From Anodontia alba (taxonomy: Eukaryota; Mollusca; Bivalvia; Lucinida; Lucinidae), in the NCBI GenBank assembly GCA_964016985.1, contig OZ024828.1, positions 73,157,264 to 73,221,263 of the forward strand: a stretch of 64,000 bases of DNA. The letters run 5' to 3'. The position numbers were made by a program, and so were the translations under genes. The notes under the pieces were generated by a model that worked only from the letters and a program-made list of their open reading frames with translations, was not told the origin of the DNA and did not search any database. Positions within the stretch are counted from its first letter, which is position 1. Every line of letters starts with the position of its first letter. Of this stretch, positions 53,995-64,000 are shown piece by piece.

Positions 53995-55440
53995 TTTTTT
54001 TTTTTTTTAAAGATTGATGTGTTTTAATAACGTGTGTTATCAGCTGGTACATCTTCAAATAAGTATCTCAGGACATTTGTTTGGAAAAATTGACGTCGCA
54101 CATGAAAGAATTCAATGCAGTCGATCAGAAAGTGTTTCACCGTAATAGGTTCATTTCAGCTTATACAAAGTGGCTGACCTTCTCGTTTGAGTAGATGAGT
54201 ATATGTGGGTCTAGTATGACCTATACGTAGACGAGTAAGAACCACTTCTTCTTGCCTTAATGATCGATAAATGGTATTTTTACCAAGAACCGTTTTTATT
54301 TCAGGTAGTTTATTGAATGTCGCTCTGTCCCATGACATCTGCCATTTGGATAAGATGTACCTGTTTGTAAAAGGTTTAAAATCTGTGCATGGAAGTTTGA
54401 AATTTGAAATATCTACATCGGGTGAGGCCTTTGCTTTTACATCCGCCGCCTCGTTCTCTTATGCCAACATGAGTGGGGAGCCAAAGGAACACACTTTTCT
54501 TAGTTTTTGATAACAAAGATGTTTTTTCTATCCGTTTCTGAATTTTGTTGTTTTTGTTTGTTTTTTGTTGTTGTTGTTGTTTTTTTGTTTTTTTTTTGTT
54601 TTTTTTTTGTTTGTTTGTTTTTTGTTTTTGTTGTTGTTTTTTTGTTTTTTGTTGTTGTTTTTTTGTTTGTTTGTTGTTGTTTTTTTGAGGATGTGTGGTT
54701 TAGAGATTTCAGAACAGAAAGGGAGTCTGAGAAAATAACGAACTTGTTGTCTAAAGAATTATTCCTAACATAATCCAAAGCCATATCAATAGCCTTGGAT
54801 TCAGCAGTGAAAATAGATGAGCCATCAGGAAGACGGATCTTTTCAAGGTGGCTGTCCCGAACATACGCACAGCCAACCTTATCTTCAACTTTGGACCCAC
54901 CAGTGTAGAGGTGTTGATAATCTGAAAGTCGCGATTGTAATTCTTGGAAGCTTTGTTTTATGAGATGTCAATCAGTGAATAGTAATGCACGAGGATGGAA
55001 TATCAGTAAAAGAGTTTTGAATGTTTTAACGTTAATATTGGAAGATTCTAAGAGTGGTGCTATACGAAGGCCAAAATATTTAATTGCGTTAGGTTTTCTT
55101 TCATAATATTCCGGAAACTGTGGTGGAAATGTGACTTCAAAAGCAGGGTTAGAAGGATTGGCAGCAAGTCTGATGGCATACTGAAGAGACAGTTTTTCTC
55201 TGCGTAGCCATAACGATGGCTAATCTGCTCCACGTTAAGGCTCAATACTGGAGATGTACAAAAAGCTCCTAATGCCAAACGAAGTCCCTGATGATGTAAG
55301 GTGTCTAACATTGTGTAGATAAGATTTTCTAGCAGATCCATATAAGTTTTAAACTTAATGTTGCCATGGCAACCAAACAAGAATTCCGCGAAAGGCGTCG
55401 TCGCACCTGCTGGGGCAAAAGTCACAGGAGCCACAATCGG
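53995..55440 (-). pseudogene. Non-LTR retrotransposon relic, RNase H region
   Basis: Minus strand, 5'-truncated. Reading down from 55434: LENLIYTMLDTLHHQGLRLA LGAF.TSPVLSLNVEQ, then FHPRALLFT-type sequence, VGCAYVRDSHLEKIRLPDGS SIFTAESKAIDMALDY and VIFSDSLSVLKSLNHTSSK, which are RNase H hallmarks (the E of FTAE and the D of SDS). A T/G-rich tract interrupts the frame at 54545-54685; the rest reads VLTRLRIGHTRPTYTHLLKR, EGQPLCIS, a stop in place of Cys, then EPITVKHFLIDC. This order (connection, RNase H, LCI.C....HFL..C) is that of Jockey/CR1-like elements. A T14 run at 53996-54009 may be the 3' oligo(A). No intact ORF. Confidence 0.82.
54540..54690. repeat. TTG/T-rich low-complexity tract inside the RNase H relic
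   Basis: A 150-bp run of T tracts separated by G or TTGTTG. It lies where the RNase H domain should continue after NHTSSK; in the minus frame it gives only Lys, Gln, Thr and Asn. Confidence 0.9.
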
Positions 55441-55599
55441 AACATGGTTATTAATTAAGTTTATTTCATTCTTAGCAGTGCTTAGTTAGAAAACTGGGTT
55501 GAAAAAATGTAGACAGAGTGCCTAGTGGGACACATATTCCAGGCCAGTGCCATTCACTCTAATGGCTATATCCAGCACTGACTTTTCTACTTATACAGC

Positions 55600-57300
55600 C
55601 CAATGATAATGGAATGTCGATGTAAAATGTGTGAAAGACACTGGAGCGTGAAATATAGGTCAAGGTCACCGGGTCAAGGTACCTGCCAAATCAATACATC
55701 AAAAAGAAGCACTATGCAAGATAGGGTGGTTATAGGCCTTATAATTGAGGAGTTATTGAACATCAACGTAACATGCGTCAAATATAGGTCAAGGTCATCG
55801 GGTCAAGGTACCTGCCATGCCAGTACAATGAGGTGAAGCACTATGCAAGGTTTAGTGGTTGTAGGTCTTATATTTGAGATATCGAACATCAACGTAAAAT
55901 GTGTCAAAGACACTAGAGTGCAAAATATAGGTCAAGGTCACCGGGTTAGGTCAAGGTCACTGGGTTAAGGTACCTGCCAAGTCAGTACATCGAGAAGGAG
56001 CACTATACAAGGTTTGGTGGCTGAAGGCCTTATAGTTGAGGACATATGGAAGGGCGACGTAAAAGGTGTAAAAGTCAATGGAGCGCGAAATATAGGTCAA
56101 GGTCATCGAGTCAAGCTACCTGCAGAGTCCGTACATTGAGGAGAAGCTCTATGCAAGGTTTGGTGTTTGTAGGCCTTATAGTTGAGGAGATATTGAACAT
56201 CAACGTAAAATGTGTAAAAGGCACTGGAGCGCAAAATATAGGTCAAGGTCACCGGGTCAAGGTACCTACCGAGTCAGTGCATCTAGGAGAAGCACTATGC
56301 AAGGTTTGGTGGTTAGAGGTCTTACACTTGAGGAGATCTGGAATGTTGACATAAATTATGTCAAAGTCACTGCAGCCAAAATATAGATCAAGGTCACCAG
56401 GTCAAGGTATCTGCTGAGTCAGTACATTGGGAAGAAACACTTTGCAAAGTTTGATGGTTGTAGACCTTAAAGTTGAGGAGATATCGAACGTCGTCGCAAA
56501 ATGTGTCAGAGTCACTGGAGCGCAACATATAGGTCAAGGTCACCCGGTCAAGGTACCTGCCGAGTCAGTACATCTAGGAGAAGCACTATGCAAGGTTTGG
56601 TAGTTGTAGGCCTTATAGGTGAGAAGATCTGGAATGTCAACGTAAATTGTCAAAGCCACTGGAGTGCGAAATATAGGTCAAGCTCACCGGGTCAATGTAC
56701 CTGCCAAGTCAGAAGGTCAGGGAGATGTGTCATGCAAGGTATGGTGGTTGTTGTAGAATTGTAGTTGATTAGAATACTAACTTTGACGTAAATGTCGAAC
56801 TTCGACATAAATGTTGAGATGAACGGACGGACGAACAGACGGATGAACGGAAAAGCGGACACCTATGTCACAAAGTCAGGAGGTCAGGGAGATGTTTCAT
56901 GCAAGGTTTGATGGTTGTTTAGTCTTGTAGTTGATTGACATAAATGTCGAACTTCGACATATATGTTGACAGACGGACAGACGAACGGACAGACGAACGG
57001 ACGGAAAAGCGGACGCCTATGTCGCAAAGTCAGGCGGTCAGAGAGATGTTTCATGCAAGGTTTGATGGTTGTTTAGTCGTGTAGTTGATTAGACTACTAA
57101 CTTCAACACAAATGTCGAACTTCGACATAAATGTTGACAGACGGACGGACGGACAGACAAACGGACGGACGAACGGAAAAGCGGATGCCTATGTCGCAAA
57201 ATCAGGAGGTAGAGAGATGTTTCATACAAAGTTTGATGATTGTTTACTCTTGTAGTTGATAATAATACTAACTTGACATAAATGTCGAACTTTGACATAA
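55600..57300. repeat. Tandem array, ~148-155-bp units, left part
   Basis: Eight units of AAATATAGGTCAAGGTCACC GGGTCAAGGTACCTGCC, TCAGTACAT, GAAGCACTATGCAAGGTTTG, GTAGGCCTTATAGTTGAGGA GATAT to about 56760, then about three units of a related type with AACTTCGACATAAATGTTGA CAGACGGACGGAC and GTCAGGAGGTCAGGGAGATG. The (GACG)n runs at each later unit are hypervariable. The plus frames (YRSRSPGQGTC) arise from the array. Confidence 0.92.
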
Positions 57301-59093
57301 CCCTTATGAAAAAAAATGGGCCTGTGGCAAGGTCTGCTGCAGAGCTATGAACAAGTTGTCGCAATGATGCAGCAACATTGCCGTAAGGTTGCTGCAGTGT
57401 GTTTTTATCATGCAAATGAAGTCTGCCATAAGGTTGCTGCAGACCTATTGCAAAATTGCGGCAAACATTTGACTGTACTAGGGGAAAAGGGACTTTACAA
57501 AGCTAAAAATATGCATGCGCAGGCCCTCAGGGATGTTGTTGTTCTAAAATGCGGACACCCTGAACATGCAAGACACCTGAAAGTATACTCTATGTAAGAT
57601 TTCTGCTCAGATATTTTTTTTTATCTCGGACAGATATTTGAGCATTTGATACTCATGTTTTATGTATAAGGTTAACGTTCTATGACACAGTCCCTTTTAA
57701 TATGCATCTGCATAGGATATCCCTCCTTAGAGCCCCATCCTCTACTAGCAGATCCGCAGATCCCCAGTTTAAAGGCTCTAACATTTCTTTTAAAGGAGTC
57801 CATAGTTGAAGAGATTTGACAAAAACAATTTCAGATATGAGTAAGCATGCTCATTTGGCTTGCTACATGTATTTAATTCAGCACATTTAGATAACTGGTT
57901 TACATGCAGAATCTTATCAAGTCTCTATGCATCTTAAGTTCATCGAAAATGAAACTCATGGTTTATGTTTCTAAATTTCTATGCATGATTCTTTATGATC
58001 CTGAGTAAAATGTAAATGGAATTACAGTCTTTGAGAAAGTTTTGGGTTTTAATTGCAAAGAAAATAAACTTACCATTTTCAATAACCTTTTAGATTAAAT
58101 TTAAGAATCCATATAGATAACAGTATTCCAATGAAAATTAATTCACACTGATATAGCGAAACACAAAATTACATATATTCCACAATAAAACAAGAAAATC
58201 ACTATCAGGTCCTTTACTTTCTAACTTGTTACTCATTCAGTGCTATCCTATAAATGACTGCACTTTTTGGTTAAAAAGCAAACTATCTGACCACATTTAT
58301 GATATCTTAATTAAAAGCACACTGGTGTCATGGCAACAGGGCCATAAATATTTCCCTAAACCTGTTTTGCATAATTACAATTATTTTCTGGCAATGTTCT
58401 GGCAAAGTTGACCATAAGCTTGCCATAATGTTATAGAAATTCACTTCTTCACTGAACTTAACAGCTTAAAAATTTTCAAAGTGTCTGACCAGAGAAAAAG
58501 TTGATATGGATCATGTCAGCAGACTGTTGTTTTTTTCCCCATTGAAGACCCAGTTTTGGTTGTTTTATATTATCACTGTCACAGTGATCTATGTTGTTAA
58601 CATTCAGCTGTCATTAAAACTTGCAAATGTAAGGTGAAAATTATCGATGTAGCAAATTTTCTTTAACCCCATTTCAGAGTGTTTTTTTTATTTGAATATA
58701 ATTATCAATATTGGGGTGGTCTGCTGCTTAGAGTATAATTATCTTAGTCTAATAAATTTTGAAACTCCAAATAAACAACTGAGTTGAATGAAATAAACCT
58801 CTAGTAATCATCAGATTCAGAGATAATGGCAAATCTCTGGCAAACTACCTCAAAAAAGAGAACTTTCTGGCAAACTTTTGGCAAGCTCCTTGATCCCCAA
58901 TATCTTTTGGCAAAGTTCTGGCAAACTCCCCGCCCCCCCCCCCCCCCCGCCCCCCGCCCCCCGCTGGTGAGGTACTTTGCCAGAGCATTGCCATTAGCGG
59001 CAATGATCTGCAAAGTTTAGCGGCACAGTTTTTCTTTGCTGCAACCATGCCGCTGCCTTCTAGCGACATTATGGCACAGAATCTTTTTCATAA
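57301..59093. mobile_element. 1.8-kb inverted-end element inserted in the array
   Basis: Begins CCCTTATGAAAAAAAATGGG and ends AATCTTTTTCATAAGGG, giving about 13 bp of matching inverted ends. It separates array units that match on both sides. Subterminal DNA is rich in GGCAA/TTGCC and GCTGCAG motifs. The frames inside (e.g. 57316-57597, with repeated CHKVAADLL-like segments) look repeat-derived and match no transposase I know, so the copy is probably non-autonomous. A C17-rich tract is at 58932-58967. Confidence 0.75.
57600..58800. other. Interior of the 1.8-kb element, nothing recognised
   Basis: AT-rich DNA with no frame above about 60 codons and no known repeat, lying within the inverted-end element. 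Confidence 0.4.
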
Positions 59094-59500
59094 GGGAACA
59101 GAACTGTTGACAGACGGACGGACAAACAGACAGACAGACGAACAGAAAAGCAGACGCCTATCTCACAAAGTCAGGAGGTCAGGGAGATGTTTCCTGTAAG
59201 GTTTGATGGTTGTTTAGTCTTGTAGTTGATTAGAATATTAGCTTTGACATAAATGTCGAACTTCGCCATAAATGTTGACAGACGGACAGACGAACGGACG
59301 GACGGAAAAACGGACACCTATGTCGGCAAGTCAGGAGGTCAGGAAGATGTTTCATGCAAGGTTTGATGGTTGTTTAGACTTGTAGTTGGTTAGAATACTA
59401 ACTTTGATAAAAATGTCGAACTTCGACATAAATGTTGACAGACGGACAGACGGACGGACGGAAAATCGGACGTCTATATCGCACCCTGCTACAATCAGGT
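59094..59500. repeat. Tandem array, right part
   Basis: Continuation of the GACAGACGGACGGAC / CAGGAGGTCAGGGAGATGTT / GGTTTGATGGTTGTTTAG units found before 57300, about 2.5 units. Confidence 0.9.
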
Positions 59501-59989
59501 GCGATAACAAAATGGCCAGTGGTCATAAAATACATATACTGGGTAGACAATCATCCAATGATCATAACTGCAAAATAAGAGTCACATCACTTCACTGGTT
59601 ATGGAGAAAATGCTGTTTTGAAGTGTCAAAATTGGAATAAACATCGATGATGGAATCATTCACCTCAAACTACTCTGGAATATTGCCTTTGAAAACTGTC
59701 CCTACATAAATATGCCTCGCCTACAGTGTAGTCTGCTTTTCATTGTTCAGATTTTTCTGGTCCGTATGCACAGGCCTCCATTTAACTGTATGAATTTACA
59801 CATTCACAGCGGTGGCAGTTAAAATATGACCATCGTCGGTAAACAAACGTTCTTCTGTCAAAAAAACAAAACACACATGCAACAGATCGTCCATAATACG
59901 GGGAAACCGGCAACTATTTTGTTATTTCTCCGTTATCGGCTATATGTAATGGCGGTCTGTTTACACCGTTGCTAGTGCGGCCATTTTGT

Positions 59990-60278
59990 TTGTGACGTCA
60001 CGGCGGTTCCCCGAATTTAACCATTTTCCCATTATAGGTCTATGGGAGCTTTCTGTTGCCATGGCAACCAAACCAAGAGGCAGATCACCATAGTTTTAGC
60101 TATTTTTAAAGGCCCTTTAACCAAACAACATTCTTACCAAATTTGGAGGAGTTGTCGTTTGAAAGCGTTAACGGACGGACAACCGGACGGGACGGACAGA
60201 CGGCCGGACGGATAGACAACGGACAAAAAGTGATCACTTTAGCTCATCCTGAGCAAAGCTCCAGTGAGCTAAAACACA
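59990..60278 (+). mobile_element. Hairpin-ended dispersed repeat, short copy
   Basis: AACGGACGGACAACCGGACG and then AAAAGTGATCACTTTAGCTC ATCCTGAGCAAAGCTCCAGT GAGCTAAAA, a variant of the terminal hairpin at 10.75 and 41.67 kb. Left boundary unclear; GTTGCCATGGCAACC is an exact 15-bp palindrome at 60055-60069. Confidence 0.5.
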
Positions 60279-60500
60279 CAATCTGCACTATGGTGGTTTT
60301 CTCACGTTGCGGCACTTTTATTTATCTGTTGAATTATTTCATTAAAGGGTCCAGGTAATCTGTTAGTTTTCTTTTGAATTTATCTTGATAGTCTAGGATG
60401 ACCCAAAAGCCCACTTCCAATTAATTGATATTATAATTCTGCAAATCCATAAATTTATTCTCGTGTTCTGACATTTTGCATGAGCTTATTAACTCTCTCT

Positions 60501-60502
<2 letters not shown>

Positions 60503-60541
<39 letters not shown>

Positions 60542-60552
60542 TGTGTGTGTGT
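60503..60552. repeat. (GT)n microsatellite
   Basis: About 24 GT units, preceded by (CT)n and broken once by CT. Confidence 0.95.
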
Positions 60553-60820
60553 AATGCAGTTTTAAAACTGTCATACATGAAGTCATACATGCAGTTCTTT
60601 GGTATATTTTAATGCTTATGAGCCGGGGCACAGTAAACTTTAAAAACTACATATAGGAACAGCAAATGTTCAGATCCAGCTGATCCATATTTACCCTAAA
60701 TATTCGGACACTCTAATCGCTCATCATACTTGTTCTAAAATTTGAATAACTCAATGTACACTAACCATTGATGTGTCTTAAAACTGTTGGATGAGCAGCA
60801 AACAGTCTGGACACAGATCA

Positions 60821-61377
60821 GGCCCCAAAGTTATAAAACTTTTTTCATGCTCAATTCAGCTGAGCATGAAAATTTCTCTGCTAGTAAATATGAATATGAT
60901 GGAGTTATTTACAAAAACCCGAGTGCGTCCTGGACACGAGGTCATGGCTCTTTTCATGATGCTCAACTCAGCTGAGCATGAAATTTTCTCTGCTAATAAA
61001 TATGAAAGTGCCAACAATGGCTGGCATTCTCATATTAAATATGAACAATTTTTCATGCTCAGCTTTGTTCAACTAGAAATAAGTTGCAATATTTTGTAAT
61101 TTGAGATTTATTAGCTGGAAAAAAAAAGTGCATCCTGGCCCGAGGTTTTGTCTCTTTTCATGCTCAACTCAGCTGAGCATGAAATTTTCTCTGCTAATAA
61201 ATATGAAAATGCCAACAATAATTAGTATTTTCATATTTAATAGCAGAGAAATTTTCATGCTCGGCTATGTTTAGCCGGAAAATTTGCAATTTTTTTGTAA
61301 TTTGAGATTTATTAGCAGGAAAACTTTTATGCTCAGCTAAGATGAGCATGAAAAAAGATTTAAAACCTCGGGGCTAG
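60821..61377. mobile_element. MITE family F, compound copy 3
   Basis: Outer ends GGCCCCAAAGTTATAAAACT and AGATTTAAAACCTCGGGGC. The block CATGCTCAACTCAGCTGAGC ATGAAA with TTTTCTCTGCTAATAAATATG AAA-type sequence occurs at 60847, 60956 and 61157, so one element holds internal tandem copies. Confidence 0.75.
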
Positions 61378-61492
61378 TCTCTAAATTAGGTACGGCTATA
61401 TCTATATTCGTTCTTGTGCATGGCGTTTTTCATGGTTTCATGTACCGACATGTCGTCAGTAGATGTTTTCGACCATTTGTATGATGTTTTGG

Positions 61493-61592
61493 TTTCGTCT
61501 CTACCTTCGTCCTACCGTGTTGTGTCTGTTCTGGTCAGCTGACCAGAACAGACACAACACAGTAGGACGAAGGTAGGACGAAGGTAGAGACG
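61493..61592. repeat. Perfect hairpin, CGTCTCTACCTTCGTCCTAC
   Basis: CGTCTCTACCTTCGTCCTAC ..GTGTTGTGTCTGTTCTGGTCAG forms one arm; CTGACCAGAACAGACACAAC ACAGTAGGACGAAGGTA is its inverse, with GGACGAAGGTA doubled on the right arm. Loop-free centre TCAGCTGA. About 45-bp arms. Confidence 0.9.
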
Positions 61593-61977
61593 TGATTTTA
61601 TGATCTATATGAGTTTGTCATGATTTTGTTTGTTATTTTGTAGTTTACCAAATTGTATTTACTCTAAGTATTGGCACACTTAATTACATGTATTTACTAT
61701 ACTTGTCATAAAACTTGAACAAGGTAATTTTCCTATCCATTGTGTGTCTTAATAATTGCTGGATTAGTGCCAAATGGTACAGACCCTGCTGAGATACCAC
61801 GTTCTGTGTTATTTGACCCAGATCTGCACTGTTTGCTTGGGCCTATCTGCGCCAGTGCTTATATGTATTATGGTAATCTTTTTCTGCCTTTTATGAGCGC
61901 ATCTATGATGTGACGGCAAACAAAACTGAGTGGAGTCTTCATCGAGCCTTCACTTATGACTCAGTGTCTGTTTGTTT

Positions 61978-62218
61978 GTGTTGACGTTTTACGGCCCAGT
62001 CAACCCAATGGGGTTATATTGAGCGTGGTCAGTTTACCTAATGAGCGTGGTCAGTTTACCTAACCACATGTTTACTGGGCAGGCTTAGGTCCTCCAAGCG
62101 GTTAACCAGTATTGTGCACATTCTTTCGCCAGAAACTGACGACTGCCCTTCTTGAATCAGCGGAAGGGAGAGAATGACCATAGAAAATATTCCATGATCA
62201 ATCTCCATGAAAGAATGT
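61978..62218 (-). mobile_element. SINE, long reverse copy
   Basis: GTTGACGTTTTACGGCCCAG T ... ACTGGGCAGGCTTAGGTCCT, CCAAGCGGTTAACCAGTATT, TTTCGCCAGAAACTGAC and GGGAGAGAATGACCATAGAA AATATT. An internal 22-bp duplication (GAGCGTGGTCAGTTTACCTA) occurs at 62020 and 62043. The tRNA-like head is missing. Confidence 0.82.
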
Positions 62219-62479
62219 TACCGACCTCAAACTCAGTGTCTGTAATCTGTGTTTAAGCTCCCCAGTAGCAGTTACTTGTACGGACTGTTTAAACGTTATT
62301 CTTTTCCGTATGGCGGCCGTAAAAGATCCCCACCTTCCCCAGCCTTCCCCCTCCCCACCTCCCACCCCCCCTCCACACACACACCAACCCTCTCCCTCTT
62401 ACTTCATTATAATGAAAAGACGCAAAAAAATAAGTATGACACAGAAGCAGTTCTAAAATAATACTTTTCCCATTTTTTG

Positions 62480-63068
62480 CACTGAAAAGTGTTTCGCATG
62501 ACATGCTATGGTTTGCTTTGCGAAAAGATGAAATGGCACAAGCCAGCCTCCATACACAGCAAACTGTCTCCTTAGCCATAGGAGACAACTTGTATGAACT
62601 GACAAACCCTATATTCTGGCGAAAATGGAATATTTTTATTCTGTCATCTGCTGAATTAAGACTTGGTAAAAAAAAAATCAGATGACATTTTGAAATATTT
62701 TTATTTTTCCAGAAAATATGCTTTGACATTTCATGCAGATTAGGAGACTATTTGCATGAAATTTAAAGCCTCATTACGAAAACACGCCTATTCAAATGTA
62801 TAGAAAATTTCACCACCAAAAACTGAAAATTTTCAGCTATAAAACTCGCCGAGGCGGTTCTAATGAGTACCCACAATCTAGGTTTTTGAGCAGAAACAAG
62901 AAAAATAATGTATACCCCTGTAAACCCCAGTTTTATTATATAAAAGTGGGGTTTACGGGGGTCAAAATTATATAGGCATGTTTTCGTGATGGTTTTCAGG
63001 GGAAAATAAGAAAACTCTTGTCAATTTGTCATATGCTGTATTTTCCCAGAGAGTTGTAAAGGTTAAAG
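62480..63068. mobile_element. Palindromic MITE (TTTGACATTTC family), tandem/nested, split by family A
   Basis: One copy spans about 62480-62700 and a second 62665-63068. The second contains TTTGACATTTCATGCAGATT and GCATGAAATTTAAAGCCT, then MITE A (62772-62991), then GGTTTTCAGGGGAAAATAAG, AATTTGTCATATGCTG and the trailing CCCAGAGAGTTGTAAAGGTT. Confidence 0.75.
62772..62991 (-). mobile_element. MITE family A, copy 8 (nested)
   Basis: CATTACGAAAACACGCCTAT ... ATAGGCATGTTTTCGTGATG. Shortened by loss of one hairpin arm (AAAACTCGCCGAGGCGG). Confidence 0.88.
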
Positions 63069-63212
63069 TAAAAGTTAAGTAAAACACTGAACTACTAAAC
63101 ACAATACTATAATATATTCAAGAAGGTACAATTAGAAAAAACATATAAATATTTAATAGGGGATGGAAGCTAAATTCATCATAGTTAGTTGAGTACGTCA
63201 TCAGCATCAAAA

Positions 63213-63360
63213 TAACACATACACACACACACACACACAAACACACATACACATTTCTTTTAATGGTTCACTGACTTAAATTTTCCATAGATAGATACAG
63301 ACAGGGTAGAGAGAGAAAGAGACAGACAGAGAGAGAGACAGAGAGAGAGTCAGTGACAGA
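63213..63360. repeat. (AC)n and (GA)n microsatellites
   Basis: (AC)n at about 63218-63250 and a GAGAGACAGA-rich tract at 63308-63360. Confidence 0.9.
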
Positions 63361-63369
63361 TAGTTCTCC

Positions 63370-63765
63370 AAATCAGGCTTCTGATCAATTTGTTTATAAT
63401 TCAATAAGTTTCCTTATGCAAAATGAAGGGGATTCCTGTTAATTGCATTTATCAAAATGTAAATCCTATTTTCAAATTGTTAATGCACAATTTAATTGCA
63501 CTAAACAGTTGTAAGCCTGCTGAGTTGAAATTATTGACAGAAAAAATCTTTTAAGGACATCACAATAACAAAAGAAATTCACAACCAATAAATCTGAAAA
63601 GACTGAGCATATAACCATCTTTACCCAAAGAACAATCAGTGAAGACACAGATCCCTAGCTTTTTACTTTAACGGTAAAAACACCTAAAAATTTGAACACT
63701 TTATTCCATACTATTTTGGCCTAATTTTTGCTTTTTAATGCAGCTGTTTCTTAAAATACTTAGTG
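63370..63765. other. No recognised feature apart from a repeat fragment
   Basis: A fragment near 63480-63550 (TTTAATTGCACTAAACAGTT) matches the 46.8-47.2 kb repeat. Otherwise plain AT-rich sequence. Confidence 0.3.
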
Positions 63766-63767
63766 GA

Positions 63768-63836
63768 AAGGCAAACAGTGTAGACCCTGATCAGACTGCT
63801 CAGGAGCAGTCTGATCTGGGTCTGCACTGTTTGCAT
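63768..63836. repeat. GTAGACCCTGATCAGACTGC hairpin
   Basis: GCAAACAGTGTAGACCCTGA TCAGACTGCTC and GAGCAGTCTGATCTGGGTCT GCACTGTTTGC form nearly perfect 31-bp arms; the cleanest member of the dispersed hairpin set. Confidence 0.88.
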
Positions 63837-64000
63837 ATGTCATTTTGTTAGACAGTTTGGAGTTCGAAATTTTAGGACATTTACCGTACCTGAACAGACA
63901 TGCCTGGACAAACAATTATAGCCCCAAATCAATCAGGGTCTACAGGCATGTATGGAGGCTGATCGGGGGCTTCACTGTCCAGTTATGGAATATAGGATAC

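Noticed and set aside
55603..56764. Arg/Ser-rich frames (YRSRSPGQGTC) resembling an SR protein
   Set aside because: They come from the GGTCAAGGTCACCGGGTCAAGG array units, are broken by frame shifts, and have no splice signals.
57316..57597. 93-codon plus frame as a transposase remnant
   Set aside because: It contains internal repeats (KVAA twice) derived from subterminal GCTGCAG motifs and no catalytic pattern was recognised.
59985..60005. TGACGTCA (CRE-like) with GC-rich surroundings as a promoter
   Set aside because: It lies within a dispersed repeat and no exon follows on either strand.

Overview
The window looks like intergenic and intronic DNA of an animal, most likely a bivalve mollusc. 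This is inferred from the style of sequence, not proven: it is AT-rich, has no long open frames, is packed with short palindromic repeats, tRNA-derived SINEs, minisatellites and dinucleotide runs, contains relics of retroelements, and carries one intron-rich lectin-type gene. Nothing bacterial or viral was recognised. Nearly all open frames longer than 60 codons are chance or repeat-derived.

The one host gene I can reconstruct is on the minus strand between about 20.5 and 10.8 kb. Seven exons fit together by splice signals and phase: a short hydrophobic first exon (20478-20415), a threonine-rich stalk exon (18673-18488), a Sushi/CCP exon (17162-16986), and four exons that build a C-type lectin-like domain (15223-15138, 12639-12555, 11114-11004, 10853-10801). 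The joined coding length is 762 nt, exactly 254 codons including the stop. The lectin domain stops just before the place where the WND motif and the last two cysteines should be. Two more first-exon-like segments with the same phase and length (94 nt each, a cytoplasmic stub plus membrane helix) lie upstream at 26.1 and 28.6 kb. They are either alternative first exons or remains of tandem paralogues.

The layout otherwise is as follows. 0-10.8 kb: palindromic elements, a local 220-bp duplication, a SINE, a MITE and two large degenerate tandem arrays, the second ending in a hairpin. 10.8-28.7 kb: the lectin gene, with introns full of MITEs, including a six-unit 56-bp array, and a SINE split by a MITE. 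28.9-39 kb: three minisatellites (about 70, 32 and 72 bp units) among many palindromic MITEs. 39-42 kb: a roughly 140-bp-unit array ending in a hairpin, and another MITE. 42.5-43.2 kb: a broken plus-strand gene fragment of a repeat-associated family. 44.5-52.3 kb: pieces of at least three copies of a reverse-transcriptase element (Penelope-like by its motifs), two of them abutting head to tail and one split by a 272-bp tandem repeat and a roughly 2.3-kb insertion. 54.0-55.4 kb: a minus-strand non-LTR retrotransposon relic (RNase H region). 55.6-59.5 kb: a roughly 150-bp tandem array split by a 1.8-kb element with matching inverted ends. 59.5-64 kb: further MITEs, a SINE and microsatellites.

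The strongest themes are (1) a lectin-Sushi membrane or secreted protein gene with an unusual C-terminus and possible alternative first exons, and (2) several layers of nested insertion whose order can be read directly.
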